Positions 1 through 9,218 of a stretch of DNA of 64,000 nt are shown here, in pieces. Position numbers and translations under genes: made by a program. Within the stretch, counting starts at the first letter, position 1; every line of letters starts with the position of its first letter. This DNA is from an uncultured Pirellulaceae bacterium (GTDB lineage: Bacteria; Planctomycetota; Planctomycetia; Pirellulales; Pirellulaceae). The stretch lies in NCBI GenBank assembly GCA_905480235.1, contig CAJQPP010000031.1:1-64000 (forward strand). Reading direction: 5' to 3'. The notes beneath the pieces were generated by a model. The model ran no database searches, was not told where the DNA came from, and was given only the letters and a program-made list of their open reading frames with translations.

Positions 1-357
1 TCGCGAGTTGGGCAGCGCATTGCGTTTTCCATTGGCTCCGGCGGTCAAGAGCACGGCTCCCATCGAGGCGCACTGTCCGATGCAGTAGGTGGCCACGTCG
101 CAGTTAATGAACTGCATCGTGTCATAGATCGCCAGACCCGCCGTGACGCTACCGCCTGGCGAATTGATATAGAGGTGAATATCGGCCTTGGGATCTTCGG
201 ATTGCAGGAATAACATCTGCGCCACGATGGCATTGGCCAATTCGGCGGTGACCTGAGTTCCCAAAAAGATAATACGATCCTTCAGCAGGCGACTGTAGAT
301 ATCGTAAACACGTTCTTCACGACCGGTGTTATCAACAACGTACGGGACGTATGACAT
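1..357 (-). CDS. clpP: ATP-dependent Clp protease proteolytic subunit ClpP, first copy (3' end cut by window edge)
   Basis: Serine peptidase subunit of the cytoplasmic Clp protease; it would form a barrel fed by ClpX or ClpA. The visible 119 residues begin [10 protein letters not shown] and run through the handle-domain segment [18 protein letters not shown] to the nucleophile region [14 protein letters not shown], where the Ser of ASMGA is the catalytic residue. The catalytic His and Asp lie beyond the left edge. The ATG at 355-357 is preceded by GGAG about 11 nt upstream. It lies 96 nt downstream of a second ClpP gene on the same strand, so the two are probably co-transcribed. Identity as ClpP is certain; which of the two is the ClpP1 or ClpP2 type is not decidable here. 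Confidence 0.95.
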   Translation of the reverse strand, partial: MSYVPYVVDNTGREERVYDIYSRLLKDRIIFLGTQVTAELANAIVAQMLFLQSEDPKADIHLYINSPGGSVTAGLAIYDTMQFINCDVATYCIGQCASMGAVLLTAGANGKRNALPNSR

Positions 358-453
358 TCTCTAAAACTCCAGCGATGGTTTTTTCAATTTGAGCGAGTGA
401 CCGCTCGTAATGCGAGCGAGGCGGATAAAGTCTTCCGAGTTGGATTCCGACGA

Positions 454-1143
454 TTAATCGTCAGCATCTTCATCGTTGGTTTGACGCACAGTAATTTCGT
501 CGACCATGCCATATTCCTTGGCTTGTTCGGCGGTCATGAAGAAGTCACGATCAACGTCTTTCGCGATTTGTTCGACGGGCTTGCCGGTGTGGTCGGCCAG
601 AATATCGTTCAGGGTTTGGCGATTTCTAAGTATTTCGTTAGCCTGAATTTCGATATCGCTAACTTGACCACTGACGCCGCTGTATGGCTGGTGGATCATC
701 ACGCGGGAGTTCGCTAAAGCGAACCGTTTCCCCTTGGTCCCACCGGCCAACAAGACGGCTGCACCGCTGGCAGCCTGTCCGACGCAATAGGTTGCGATGG
801 GGCAGGACATGATTTGCATGACGTCGTAAATCGCCAACGTCGCGATGACATCGCCGCCAGGTGAATTGAGATAAAAGTGAATGTCTTTCTTGCGATTTTC
901 ACTTTGTAGGTAGAGCAGTTTCATGACGAGATCGTTGGCGTTGCCAGTGTGGATCTCACCCTGCAAAAATACGATTCGGTTTTCTAGGAGCAAATCACCC
1001 AACGTCATCGTTCGCTGACGCTGATATTGCTGGTAGGAGTAAGCTATGTCCATTCCCGGTTTCTCGGGATTGATGCCAATCGGCCGTTGCTTTCCACCGT
1101 GGGGTAATTGCGTTTCAATATTTGAAAGTGGGTCGTGCATCAT
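454..1143 (-). CDS. clpP: ATP-dependent Clp protease proteolytic subunit ClpP, second copy
   Basis: Full-length ClpP paralogue of about 229 residues. Seen: the LENRIVFLQGEI start of the fold, NSPGGDVIATLAIYDVM, nucleophile motif GQAASGAAVLL with the active Ser, the catalytic His in RVMIHQP, and an acidic DVDRDFFM segment where the Asp is expected. The residue after the Ser is Gly where the neighbouring copy has the usual Met, so the two subunits differ at the active site. The reading frame is open to a TTG at 1212, but the ATG at 1143 (a second ATG follows at 1140) is preferred because AGGA lies upstream and the extra residues do not look like ClpP. Trigger factor lies upstream, with a terminator between them. 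Confidence 0.95.
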   Translation of the reverse strand: MMHDPLSNIETQLPHGGKQRPIGINPEKPGMDIAYSYQQYQRQRTMTLGDLLLENRIVFLQGEIHTGNANDLVMKLLYLQSENRKKDIHFYLNSPGGDVIATLAIYDVMQIMSCPIATYCVGQAASGAAVLLAGGTKGKRFALANSRVMIHQPYSGVSGQVSDIEIQANEILRNRQTLNDILADHTGKPVEQIAKDVDRDFFMTAEQAKEYGMVDEITVRQTNDEDADD

Positions 1144-1454
1144 TCGACGAAAATCCTGAACTTTAAGAGCATCCTCGGAACAAGAGCGAGCGCCAGGACG
1201 GTTTGCACACAAACCAATTTCCTGACCATGGGATCAAGCTAACGCTTTTTGAAAATAGCGACAAGGGCAGGGAGCACCCTCAAACCGGCGGGCTGGATTT
1301 TCCCTTCCAAAGAACGAATTATCCTTTTTCATCGGGAGCGAAATGTACCGCCTGCTAGACCGGGGCAGATGCCTGCCGCATTCGGTGACAAACGCCTTAA
1401 ACCGTGCCACTGCAGCATCCGGGATTAGAAAGTGCGGTGAAAACAAGACGAAAC
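1144..1454. other. Intergenic region upstream of the second clpP
   Basis: No convincing gene. A 70-codon minus-strand reading frame at 1234-1446 has no recognisable domain or good ribosome binding site. Because the trigger factor terminator lies just upstream on the minus strand, this region probably carries the promoter of the clpP pair, but I cannot point to a clear -35/-10 pair. Confidence 0.4.
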
Positions 1455-1493
1455 AAAAACAGGGGACCGTCGCATTCCGCGATGGATCCCCTG
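1455..1493 (-). terminator. Rho-independent terminator after trigger factor
   Basis: On the minus strand an outer stem CAGGGGA/TCCCCTG encloses a second stem CCATCGC/GCGACGG with one mismatch, followed directly by TTTTT. It lies 33 nt past the tig stop codon. This structure separates tig from the downstream clpP genes. Confidence 0.85.
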
Positions 1494-1526
1494 AGTATTC
1501 GTTAATCTTGCGTTCACGTGCCCGAT

Positions 1527-3008
1527 TTAGTCTTTGCTATCAGGCAGGCCTTCTCCGCCTGCATCCGCATATTTCGCTTCAGGAATACTCTCGGCATTCC
1601 GATTTCCTGAGACAAAGAAATCGATGGCTGCCGTTTCGTTAGCACTCTCATCGACCTTGGGCTTGATCGCTTCAAACTCAGCGTGCTCTTCAATCAGAGC
1701 CAGCACTTTTTGCTCGATGATCATGTTTCGCAGGGCATCCATCTGGCCCGTGCGTTCCAAACGAGCTCGAACGCGACGTGGTGAGTCATTGCGTTGAGCG
1801 GCAATTTTCATGATTTCCAGGTCGAAATCCTGATCGGTCTCTTCGATTTGCTCAGCTTCAGCAATGCGTTCTAGGATGAAGTGTTCCTTGAGCGTCGTTT
1901 CTGTGCGTTTCATGACATTTTGCCGCAGTTGATTTTCCTGAGCCTGAATATCAGGTTCGGCAAAACCACTGGATCGCAACTCGATAATTGCCCGGTCCAT
2001 TTCGCGACGCGATTGACGCTTTAACAGGTCTTGAGGCAATTCCCAGTTGGCCGACTCCGTCAACAAGGCACTAATCTGCTCTCGTATCTCTTGCCGTTGA
2101 GCATACTGCAGGCGACTACCCAAATTATCTTTCATCACATCCCGAAGAGCGTCCAGAGAATCAAATCCGAGCTTCTCCGTGACCTCGGCAATATCCACCG
2201 CAGCAACTCGCTTCACGTCTAACAAGCGAATCGTCAGGTCGACATCCTTGCCCTGCAAGTCTTCATTCGAGGCAAATTCACTGACTTTGACCGTCGCGGT
2301 CTTTTCAGCACCCGCTTCTTCCCCAACCAGCAACTCCCCAAAACTATCGAGTTGGGCATCCCCAAAACTCAGCGTAGGTCGCAACTCAATGAGTTGCTCG
2401 CTGACCTTGGCAATTTCTTTATCGTCATGACTGGCAACGATATCAACCACGATAAAATCGCCCATTTGGGCGGCTTCTTCGACGGGCTCCATGTCTGCGG
2501 AGCGAGAACCGAGTTTAACGATCTCTTCGTCAATTTCCTCGTCCGTGAATTCCTGCTCAGTCCGATTGAGCTTCATTCCCTTCCACTCGGGCATATCGAA
2601 TTCCGGTCGGACCTCGATATTGAACTCATAGGTCATGGGACCTTCATCGGGGATGTCGATCGACTCAAAATCGAAATCGGGTTCGCTAATGGCCGAGAAG
2701 TCCTCGTCATCACTAATTTGAGCCAATGAGTCCATGAGAAGCGACCCTTTGACTTGGTCTTCCACCTGCTCGCGGAACCGATTTTCAACCAATTTCCGGG
2801 GTGCTTTACCTAATCGGAAACCGGGAACTTCGGCCTTGGGGGCCAACTCATCAAATTTTTCGGAGAAATATCGCTCGATGTCGTCCCGGGGGATCGTGAC
2901 GGTCACGTGCCTTTCGCAGGCACTGGTTTCGTCAACTTTAACGATCAAGTTCAACTTTTGCTTTTCGGCGCCCTCGGTAAGGAGCTCATTTTCGACGTCT
3001 GTATTCAC
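1527..3008 (-). CDS. tig: Trigger factor, ribosome-associated chaperone and peptidyl-prolyl isomerase
   Basis: Binds at the ribosomal exit tunnel and holds nascent chains. 493 residues, a little longer than the usual 430-450. The N-terminal ribosome-binding signature is clear: GFRLGKAPRKLVENRF around residue 63. The central part (about 165-265, including GDFIVVDIVASHD) fits the FKBP-like domain, and the long helical region that follows (270-450) is the substrate-cradling C-terminal domain. A low-complexity acidic tail ends the protein. Translation starts at GTG 3008 with AGGA 8 nt upstream. Gene order tig-clpP-clpP on one strand is the familiar bacterial arrangement, here interrupted by a terminator and without clpX in the window. 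Confidence 0.95.
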   Translation of the reverse strand: MNTDVENELLTEGAEKQKLNLIVKVDETSACERHVTVTIPRDDIERYFSEKFDELAPKAEVPGFRLGKAPRKLVENRFREQVEDQVKGSLLMDSLAQISDDEDFSAISEPDFDFESIDIPDEGPMTYEFNIEVRPEFDMPEWKGMKLNRTEQEFTDEEIDEEIVKLGSRSADMEPVEEAAQMGDFIVVDIVASHDDKEIAKVSEQLIELRPTLSFGDAQLDSFGELLVGEEAGAEKTATVKVSEFASNEDLQGKDVDLTIRLLDVKRVAAVDIAEVTEKLGFDSLDALRDVMKDNLGSRLQYAQRQEIREQISALLTESANWELPQDLLKRQSRREMDRAIIELRSSGFAEPDIQAQENQLRQNVMKRTETTLKEHFILERIAEAEQIEETDQDFDLEIMKIAAQRNDSPRRVRARLERTGQMDALRNMIIEQKVLALIEEHAEFEAIKPKVDESANETAAIDFFVSGNRNAESIPEAKYADAGGEGLPDSKD

Positions 3009-3178
3009 AATGCTATTCCTGAATGTTGCGGGGGGTTTTCCCTTTTGAACTCGACGACCCCGGCAAACGAATGGGGGAAGAATTTCTTGCCTCTACCTGA
3101 GCCGCTCAAGGGGTCGCAGCGTCAAATAGCCGGCTGTTTTATGAAATCAATCGATAATGAATTTCCGGTCCGCACATA

Positions 3179-3258
<80 letters not shown>

Positions 3259-3772
3259 TGAATTGGACCGTATATTTTCCTGAGTTTAACTCAGCATTAA
3301 AGATTGTAAAACCGGTTTAAGTTCCCGGCAATCGGGGTGTAAGGGAAATTAGGCCGCAACTAACTGCTCGCTGTAGCGTCAGATTTGCCTTTGTGGACGT
3401 TTTGAGCTACACTATCGCAGTCTTAAGTTGCGAATCGGTTCGAGAGATCGCTGCACATAGGCCCCGAATACTAATAGGGGTTCGGAATTCGCAATGCAAA
3501 AACTTTACCCTTTTCAGGAATCGAGAAACGGCGATCAACTCATTCCCGCTTACACACGTACAAGTTTATAAAAACGATCGATACCCACAAGTAGCAAATC
3601 GCCTTAGTTGAGGGTGATTATGGCCTAAAAAGTGGCAACTTGTGGGCAGCTGTTACCTAGATCCAGCACACGGAGGACCGAGATCGAGTATTCGGTCTGC
3701 TGGCATTAGCTTCGCCTTTAAGCTTTTCAATTTTTTACACGCATCGACATCGCGAAAAAGGACTCTTCATAC
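3259..3772. other. Intergenic region between tRNA-Gly and the FHA gene
   Basis: About 510 nt without a supportable gene; small reading frames here lack domains and ribosome binding sites. It must contain the divergent promoters of the tRNA-Gly gene (minus) and the FHA-sigma pair (plus). Confidence 0.4.
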
Positions 3773-4594
3773 ATGTTACAAGCCAAATTGGTTGTCATCG
3801 GTGGTGCCAAGGCAACGGAAATATCCCTCAAGCTACCTGCCGTAATCGGTCGTGGCCGGGACGCCGGCCTGACGCTACCTCATCCATTGGTGAGCCGAAA
3901 TCACTGCCAATTGTTCGAAAGCGACGGCATGCTACATGTGAAAGATCTAAATTCTCTGAACGGCACCTACGTTAACAGCCAGCGGATCGAAGACACCGCG
4001 ACGCTTGAACCGGAGCAATTGTTGACCATCGGAAATGTAACATTTCGGGCGATTTACAGCCCCACGGATGCCAGCATTGCGGAGGTCGAGCCTTCGTCCT
4101 CCCATGTAATCGAATTTGAAGAAGTAAGCGCCTCGCCAGAATCTGACAGCCAGTTGGACCCGGCGGACGCGGAAATGCAAAACCGACCGACCGAGGAGAA
4201 ATCCCCCCACGAAGAACACCCGTCGGTGGTACCGGAGAATGCCTTCATAAAAACGGTTCATCTCGATGAATTGAGCCAATCGAGCGATATCCTCGACGAA
4301 CTCTCAGAGGATGTGACCCCAGGTTCTCCCGAACATTCCATCCTCGCGGCCTTGCAGGATGTCGGCTTGGGCGTGAATGGGCCCGAGCAAGCCAATATGA
4401 CCGATATTCGCTCTCAATTACCGGGCGACATGAAACCGGAAGTAAATCAAGTGGATGGTCTGGTAGTCGACCCTGCGCAAGCACCCGCTGACAAAGTAGA
4501 CCTACCCGAGATCGAGCTTAACGAGTCAGCCAACGACAAAGTCGAGGCTAACGAGTCGGCTCTGGGTACCTTCATTCGCAACCTCCCCCGCTAA
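3773..4594 (+). CDS. FHA domain-containing protein with acidic tail
   Basis: A 273-residue cytoplasmic protein. Residues 1-95 form a forkhead-associated domain, which binds phosphothreonine peptides: the core motifs GRGRDAGLTL, SRNHCQLF and LNGTYVN, including the Arg, Ser-Arg-Asn-His and Asn that contact the phosphate, are all present. The remaining 180 residues are acidic, rich in Glu, Ser, Pro and Asn, and probably disordered; they contain no recognised domain. The gene is followed 21 nt later by a sigma-70-like factor on the same strand, so a joint role in signalling to transcription through Ser/Thr phosphorylation is plausible but inferred. No kinase is in the window. Confidence 0.88.
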   Translation: MLQAKLVVIGGAKATEISLKLPAVIGRGRDAGLTLPHPLVSRNHCQLFESDGMLHVKDLNSLNGTYVNSQRIEDTATLEPEQLLTIGNVTFRAIYSPTDASIAEVEPSSSHVIEFEEVSASPESDSQLDPADAEMQNRPTEEKSPHEEHPSVVPENAFIKTVHLDELSQSSDILDELSEDVTPGSPEHSILAALQDVGLGVNGPEQANMTDIRSQLPGDMKPEVNQVDGLVVDPAQAPADKVDLPEIELNESANDKVEANESALGTFIRNLPR

Positions 4595-4615
4595 CCCAAA
4601 TGGTGTGGAGTAACG

Positions 4616-5257
4616 ATGAAACCTCCTTCTGAAATTGACCAAATGCTTATCCAACGGATTCGCAGCGGAGATGTTGACGCTTGGGGTCAACTGATTGCCC
4701 GTTACGAAGGTCGCCTGCTGGCTTTTGTGGAGAATCGCTTAACCAATCGCAGCGCCAGCGAAGATATTGTTCAGGAAACGTTAGTGGGCTTTCTCAACAG
4801 CCTGCCCAATTACGATGGCAGACGCTCGTTGGAGGCCTACTTATTCACCATCTGTTCCTACAAGCTAACCGATTATTTGCGTCGCGAAGGTCGGCGGCCC
4901 GCCATTCCTTTTTCATCAAGCTCCGACTCCAGCGGTGACTGGCAAATCGCCGGCCACGCGAGACCCGCCAGCAGCATTGCTCGCAGCACAGAACGCAAAC
5001 GTCTGGAAGAAGATGCGTTGGTTGAGGCGATCGCCAATCAGGTACAACGCTGGCAGGAACGGGGCGATTGGCTCAAATTAAAGTGCATTGAAATGCTTAC
5101 CGTCCGTGGCATGGCGAACAAGACGGCAGCCGCAACTTTGGGCATCACCGAACAACAGGTAGCCAACTACAAGTTCGATTTTCTGTCACGTTTACGAACC
5201 TTGATCAAACGCAAGAATCTCTCACAAGACGTCTTCCCTGAACTCCACGACGAATAA
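4616..5257 (+). CDS. RNA polymerase sigma factor, sigma-70/ECF-like
   Basis: 213 residues. The N-terminal half has sigma-70 region 2: LIARYEGRLLAFVENRL, ASEDIVQETLVGFLNSL and AYLFTICSYKLTDYLRREGRRP, the part that binds core polymerase and melts the -10 element. A Ser-rich linker follows, then a region 4-like helix-turn-helix around 150-200 (GMANKTAAATLGITEQQVANYKFDFLSRL). Region 4 is atypical, with extra sequence before the helix-turn-helix, as in planctomycete-specific sigma groups. ATG with GGAG 5 nt upstream. It follows the FHA gene by 21 nt and is probably co-transcribed with it. No anti-sigma gene is next to it. Confidence 0.85.
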   Translation: MKPPSEIDQMLIQRIRSGDVDAWGQLIARYEGRLLAFVENRLTNRSASEDIVQETLVGFLNSLPNYDGRRSLEAYLFTICSYKLTDYLRREGRRPAIPFSSSSDSSGDWQIAGHARPASSIARSTERKRLEEDALVEAIANQVQRWQERGDWLKLKCIEMLTVRGMANKTAAATLGITEQQVANYKFDFLSRLRTLIKRKNLSQDVFPELHDE

Positions 5258-5283
5258 ACGTATCTGATACGACTTCGCTCACG

Positions 5284-6633
5284 CTACTCGCCATCTGTAC
5301 CTGGCGATTCCGTTAATTGCCGAACCACGGCTTGATGTATCTGCTGAGCTTGCTGTGCTGTGATCTGTAGTGGATCGTAATGCACACAAATTTTCTGCTC
5401 ACCCGCGTACCTAAGCGTCGCGAATCCGAGCGGCGTATTTTTACGCAGCGGCACCATCAACCCGACATTCTCGACCAACAGATCTCCAGATTTCAATTTG
5501 CCGTCGTGCCTGTCCAATTTCAACCTTTCGAACGGGCTACCGAGGTTGGTTACCACGGTGGTTGCCCGACATACATCTTTTGCGGCGATCCGTTTTACCA
5601 ACCCAGGCACCAACGCAAAGCAGCGCATCAATAAAAGAAACGTCTTTTCCAAGTTCCATTTCTTGATATTCCCCAACTCATAATTCAATCCCCAGGTCAT
5701 GCCTTGGGGATCCTCAAAATCACGATCCGTTCGGTCGAGTTGGACAATACTGGCACGATTGGCGGCCGGTAAGCGGCGGTCAGAAAAATCACGAATACTG
5801 ATTGGCACCATCAACCGCAGCCATTCACGGGGTTGATGAAGCCCTTGAGATTTGCGGAAGTGATGAATTCCCAGGAACACGCCCCGCAGAATCAACTCGT
5901 TAATCGTCGCATTACAGGCAGTCGCCTGCCGTTTCAAATTCGCAACTTGCTCGGTAGAAAGCGAACTTTCCAAGCATTGAAAGTCATGGACCTGCAGAGC
6001 CTGCCCTGCGTCCCGAAGCGGAACAACGGCTTGCACCTGCCGCAATAAAAATTTGCCGGCGCCCAAGATTGCAATCGGCTGCACCCACAACTTGCCTAAA
6101 AACTCTCGTGTCAGCAGCTTCAAATGATTTCGATTCGCCAACAAACTTATGTTCGTTTCTCGAGAGCGCGGCAGCTCGGAGGCGGTCGATAAGCGATGAT
6201 AGGTCAGCAACCAATCAGCAACAAACTGCAGCCCACCACCTCCATCAGCAGCGGCGTGATGAAGCCGAAAACTCAAATGGGTGACTTCCTTTCCCTTTCG
6301 CAACACAAACCGAGAGGAAAGCTGCTGAGTTAAATCAATCACTCGCAAATCGCAGCCGGGTGGATCCGAACCGCCCGCCTCGGATCCCGAATCGGCAACC
6401 ACGACCCACTCCAGAGTCTGGGCATCCGCAGGGTCCAAGTACCAGTATCGGCCTTGGAGACGCGCGGCGATCATCGGATGCCGTCCGGCGGCTTCGCGGA
6501 GGGCGGCCGTCGCATTTATTAGATGCAGCGGCCCCCGAACGGTAAGGTCGCAACCAATCACATTCGGATTTTGGGGCGTGTCATCGCAGAGATGGTACCT
6601 CTCGATGGAAGTTACACGCAACCGAGTTGTCAT
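5284..6633 (-). CDS. Condensation-domain-like / acyltransferase family protein
   Basis: 449 residues resembling the chloramphenicol-acetyltransferase superfamily that includes nonribosomal-peptide condensation domains, alcohol acetyltransferases and wax-ester synthases. The key evidence is HHAAADGGGG near residue 128, matching the HHxxxDG active-site motif, early in the protein as expected, followed by a second half with ATTVVTNLGSPFERLKL similar to the latch/floor region. It stands alone with no adenylation or carrier domain, so a simple acyl transfer reaction is more likely than peptide synthesis. Substrate unknown. The gene is convergent with the sigma factor gene and lies 44 nt downstream of the DUF1080 gene. 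Confidence 0.7.
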   Translation of the reverse strand: MTTRLRVTSIERYHLCDDTPQNPNVIGCDLTVRGPLHLINATAALREAAGRHPMIAARLQGRYWYLDPADAQTLEWVVVADSGSEAGGSDPPGCDLRVIDLTQQLSSRFVLRKGKEVTHLSFRLHHAAADGGGGLQFVADWLLTYHRLSTASELPRSRETNISLLANRNHLKLLTREFLGKLWVQPIAILGAGKFLLRQVQAVVPLRDAGQALQVHDFQCLESSLSTEQVANLKRQATACNATINELILRGVFLGIHHFRKSQGLHQPREWLRLMVPISIRDFSDRRLPAANRASIVQLDRTDRDFEDPQGMTWGLNYELGNIKKWNLEKTFLLLMRCFALVPGLVKRIAAKDVCRATTVVTNLGSPFERLKLDRHDGKLKSGDLLVENVGLMVPLRKNTPLGFATLRYAGEQKICVHYDPLQITAQQAQQIHQAVVRQLTESPGTDGE

Positions 6634-6677
6634 GGCAGCTAGAACCTGTTTCAGATTATCCCAACTCGGGGAAATCC

Positions 6678-7373
6678 TTAGTTGTCATTATCAAGCTTGG
6701 TAACTTTTAAGTTCTTGAACCAAACCTCATCTCCATGATCCTGAAGACAAAGATGCCCCTCTTTATTCACGGCAAATTTTTTCCAATCTTTGAACTTACT
6801 TTTGTTCAATCGCTTATTCCAATCAGGACTGCCCACCTCCGTTTCAACCGCTAATTTGCCGTTTAGCCAATGCTGAATGGTGTTCCCCGAAATAACGATC
6901 TTGCCCTGATTCCAGGCACCCACGGGATTCGTTTTCGCATCTCCGCTGGGGAAAAGACCGTAAAGCGAGGCGGCTGAGGTCAAGGGATTTTTTCCGTCGT
7001 TATGCTTAGCATCGTCGAGAATTTGGTATTCCGGACCGCTGAGATAGGGGGCACTATCTCCCAGGCCAACCTTATACATGACTCCGCTATTGGCCCCCTC
7101 AGTGACTGCCCAATCAAATGTAAAAACAAAATTCTTAAAGGTCTCCTTGGTAATAATGTCACCGCCACCCGAGCCGTCAAATTTCAGGATACCATCTTCC
7201 ACTTTCCATCCTTGGCCGATCGCCTCCTGCCCATAGCCGCGCCACTGATCGAGGTTCTTGCCATCGAAAAGCACAACTTCCTCGCCCGATTTTGGTGAAT
7301 CATCCTGCGCGACTGCCACGGGGCATCCGACCAACACGAAAAGAGCTGCGAGCGAAAAAGCATATTGCATCAT
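6678..7373 (-). CDS. Exported DUF1080 (3-keto-disaccharide hydrolase-like) protein
   Basis: About 231 residues. A signal peptide (MMQYAFSLAALFVLVGCPVAVA) precedes a single DUF1080 domain: LFDGKNLDQWRG at the start, SGVMYKVG, GPEYQILDD, GAWNQGKIVISGNTIQHWLNGK. The domain has a concanavalin-like fold and family members hydrolyse 3-keto-glycosides or bind sugars; it is greatly expanded in planctomycetes. The frame is open further upstream to 7478, but the ATG at 7373 has AAGGA 5 nt before it and starts the signal peptide. A second DUF1080 protein with two domains lies at 24345-25679. Confidence 0.9.
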   Translation of the reverse strand: MMQYAFSLAALFVLVGCPVAVAQDDSPKSGEEVVLFDGKNLDQWRGYGQEAIGQGWKVEDGILKFDGSGGGDIITKETFKNFVFTFDWAVTEGANSGVMYKVGLGDSAPYLSGPEYQILDDAKHNDGKNPLTSAASLYGLFPSGDAKTNPVGAWNQGKIVISGNTIQHWLNGKLAVETEVGSPDWNKRLNKSKFKDWKKFAVNKEGHLCLQDHGDEVWFKNLKVTKLDNDN

Positions 7374-7523
7374 GGGTTTCCTTCTTGAGCGTTTGACGTT
7401 TAATATTTTGACGTCGCAATTATAACGCCCCGCTCGCCACTCCGCGACCGATCTGAGGAGGGAATTAAGCGAGCGCAATTTCGTGCAGCAAATTGCCAGT
7501 AAACAGGCCGCTAATCCAGCTCT

Positions 7524-8387
7524 CTATTTGGCCAGCTGGGGGAAAAACTGCCCTTCCAGCGGCTGGCCCACGGGGATCGCCGGAATCCCATGCAACAGTG
7601 GTTCGTGTGCAAATGAACAAACGCCATCTTTCACCACGTTTAAGACCGTCGCGCGTCGCGGCTGCGACGAGCGATTCTCAGTCGATCCATGCACCAACAA
7701 AGGGTGGTGAAAGGCGCACTCCCCAGCCTTTAATTCAATCAAAACGGGAGCCTGCATTTGTTGCCATTGCTCGCTTGAGAGCACTTCCTCAATCGCATCC
7801 ATATCACCTGCCAAACCGGTAATGGGCAACAAATCCCAAAGATGACTTCCCGGAATATATCGCAGACAACCATTATCAATGGTGGCATCATCGAGACCGA
7901 TCCAACAGGTCAGATGCTGCATGGGTTGGGTCCGCGTCCAGTACGAATAATCTTGATGCCAGGCCACCACGCCGCCATGCCGGGGCGGTTTGCAAAACAA
8001 CTGATCGTGCCAGAACCTCACTGGGCCATCCAACAACTGCCTGGCCGGTTCGGTGAAAGCTGGATTCCACAATAGATCGTGAAAACCTGGCCTTAAACGC
8101 CAGGCGCCCAAGGCGTGAAAAAGTACCTGATTGGGATCGGTTGATTCGTTGGAATGGTACTCATGCCAATAATCCCGACCGCTGTGATCGGGCTCAAAAA
8201 ACTCGCTGAGCTCATTTCGTAAGTGTTCTATCTGACGTTCATTCAACAAACGAACGCCTGCCAGATAACCCTGTTCATGGAAAAACGCAACCTGCTTCTC
8301 CGTCAGTCGAAACATCTCAGGATCAACATCTCCCGCCAAAGCGAAAAGATCACTGAGCAAATTGTGACAACGTGATAAATCGGTCAT
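7524..8387 (-). CDS. Phytanoyl-CoA dioxygenase (PhyH) family protein
   Basis: 287 residues, a non-heme Fe(II)/2-oxoglutarate oxygenase. The HxD iron-binding pair is visible in WHQDYSYW and the distal His in [10 protein letters not shown], with an Arg some residues later ([10 protein letters not shown]) in place to bind 2-oxoglutarate. [12 protein letters not shown] is the typical PhyH segment between them. Substrate unknown; this family hydroxylates many small molecules. Its ATG overlaps the stop codon of the upstream GNAT gene (TAATG), so the two are translationally coupled. Confidence 0.88.
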   Translation of the reverse strand: MTDLSRCHNLLSDLFALAGDVDPEMFRLTEKQVAFFHEQGYLAGVRLLNERQIEHLRNELSEFFEPDHSGRDYWHEYHSNESTDPNQVLFHALGAWRLRPGFHDLLWNPAFTEPARQLLDGPVRFWHDQLFCKPPRHGGVVAWHQDYSYWTRTQPMQHLTCWIGLDDATIDNGCLRYIPGSHLWDLLPITGLAGDMDAIEEVLSSEQWQQMQAPVLIELKAGECAFHHPLLVHGSTENRSSQPRRATVLNVVKDGVCSFAHEPLLHGIPAIPVGQPLEGQFFPQLAK

Positions 8388-8896
8388 TAAATCCCCTCAA
8401 ACTTTTCTGCCATCTCGGTAAGTGCGACCCCGGTTACTCGATTGATAATCCAACCCTTCATCGCGCTCGCTCCCAAGGCCTCGTAGAAATCGATCGCCGG
8501 TTGATTCCAATCCAGAACCGCCCATTCCAACCTGCCACAATCCCGCGACACGGCGATCGAGGCAAGACAGGTCAAAAGTGCTTTGCCATAGCCCTTGCCT
8601 CGATGGTGCGGGCTAACGAACAAATCCTCCAAATAAATACCGGGCCGCCCTAAAAAGGTGGAGAAATTATGAAAATAAAGCGCAAAGCCGACCGGCGCTT
8701 GGCAGTGCTCAGCGATCAGTACCTCTGCTTTCTTTTCCGCACCAAATAAATGGCAGTGCAAATCTTGTTCGCTGATGACTACCTCATGAGCCAATTTTTC
8801 GTACTCGGCCAAGTCCCGGATGAACTGCAGGACCAGCGGCACATCCGAGGGAACGGCATGTCGAATGGAAAACCCATCGATCGAAGTTTCGTACAT
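8387..8896 (-). CDS. GNAT family N-acetyltransferase
   Basis: 170 residues from the chosen start. The acetyl-CoA pyrophosphate loop is [20 protein letters not shown] (motif A, R/QxxGxG/A), followed by [15 protein letters not shown], typical of the spermidine/diamine acetyltransferase branch. The frame can be extended to a GTG at 8947, but the ATG at 8896 gives the usual length and begins just before the first beta strand. It overlaps the downstream PhyH gene by one base, suggesting a two-gene unit that modifies a common small molecule; that link is inference. Confidence 0.88.
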   Translation of the reverse strand: MYETSIDGFSIRHAVPSDVPLVLQFIRDLAEYEKLAHEVVISEQDLHCHLFGAEKKAEVLIAEHCQAPVGFALYFHNFSTFLGRPGIYLEDLFVSPHHRGKGYGKALLTCLASIAVSRDCGRLEWAVLDWNQPAIDFYEALGASAMKGWIINRVTGVALTEMAEKFEGI

Positions 8897-9218
8897 TTCG
8901 CTTGGCTCGCTAGTAAGTTGCAAAACCAGATGATATTTCCCCCACACCTGCTTGCACAGATAAGCAGACAGGGAATTCCATCGGCGGAGGGCAATGAGGT
9001 TGGCAGGTATGCCGGTTTAATTTCACTTTTGGCAAATCACCGGCTCGCTGATGTCGGTGCGTTGTCGGCTCGCCTGAGAGATCCTGTTGAGCCTGTCATC
9101 GTTCGCAATCCGACAAACACAAACAAGACAGGGCAAGACAGGGCAGGGCAGGAGGCTCACGAGAAGGTCATCACAAGCGTATGCCGGGCAAAGAGTGCGG
9201 CCATGGCCACGACAATAA
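8897..9218. other. Intergenic region with a short tandem repeat
   Basis: About 320 nt between the exported unknown and the GNAT gene, no gene seen. It holds two perfect 10-nt copies of CAAGACAGGG at 9124-9143 followed by further CAGGG units to about 9152. Expected to contain the GNAT-PhyH promoter. Confidence 0.4.
9124..9152. repeat. Short tandem repeat CAAGACAGGG
   Basis: Two exact adjacent copies of the decamer followed by CAGGG-CAGG partial units. Probably simple-sequence expansion in noncoding DNA. Confidence 0.7.

Noticed and set aside
1234-1446. 70-codon minus-strand frame between tig and clpP
   Set aside because: No domain, no ribosome binding site, and it lies in probable promoter DNA beyond the tig terminator.
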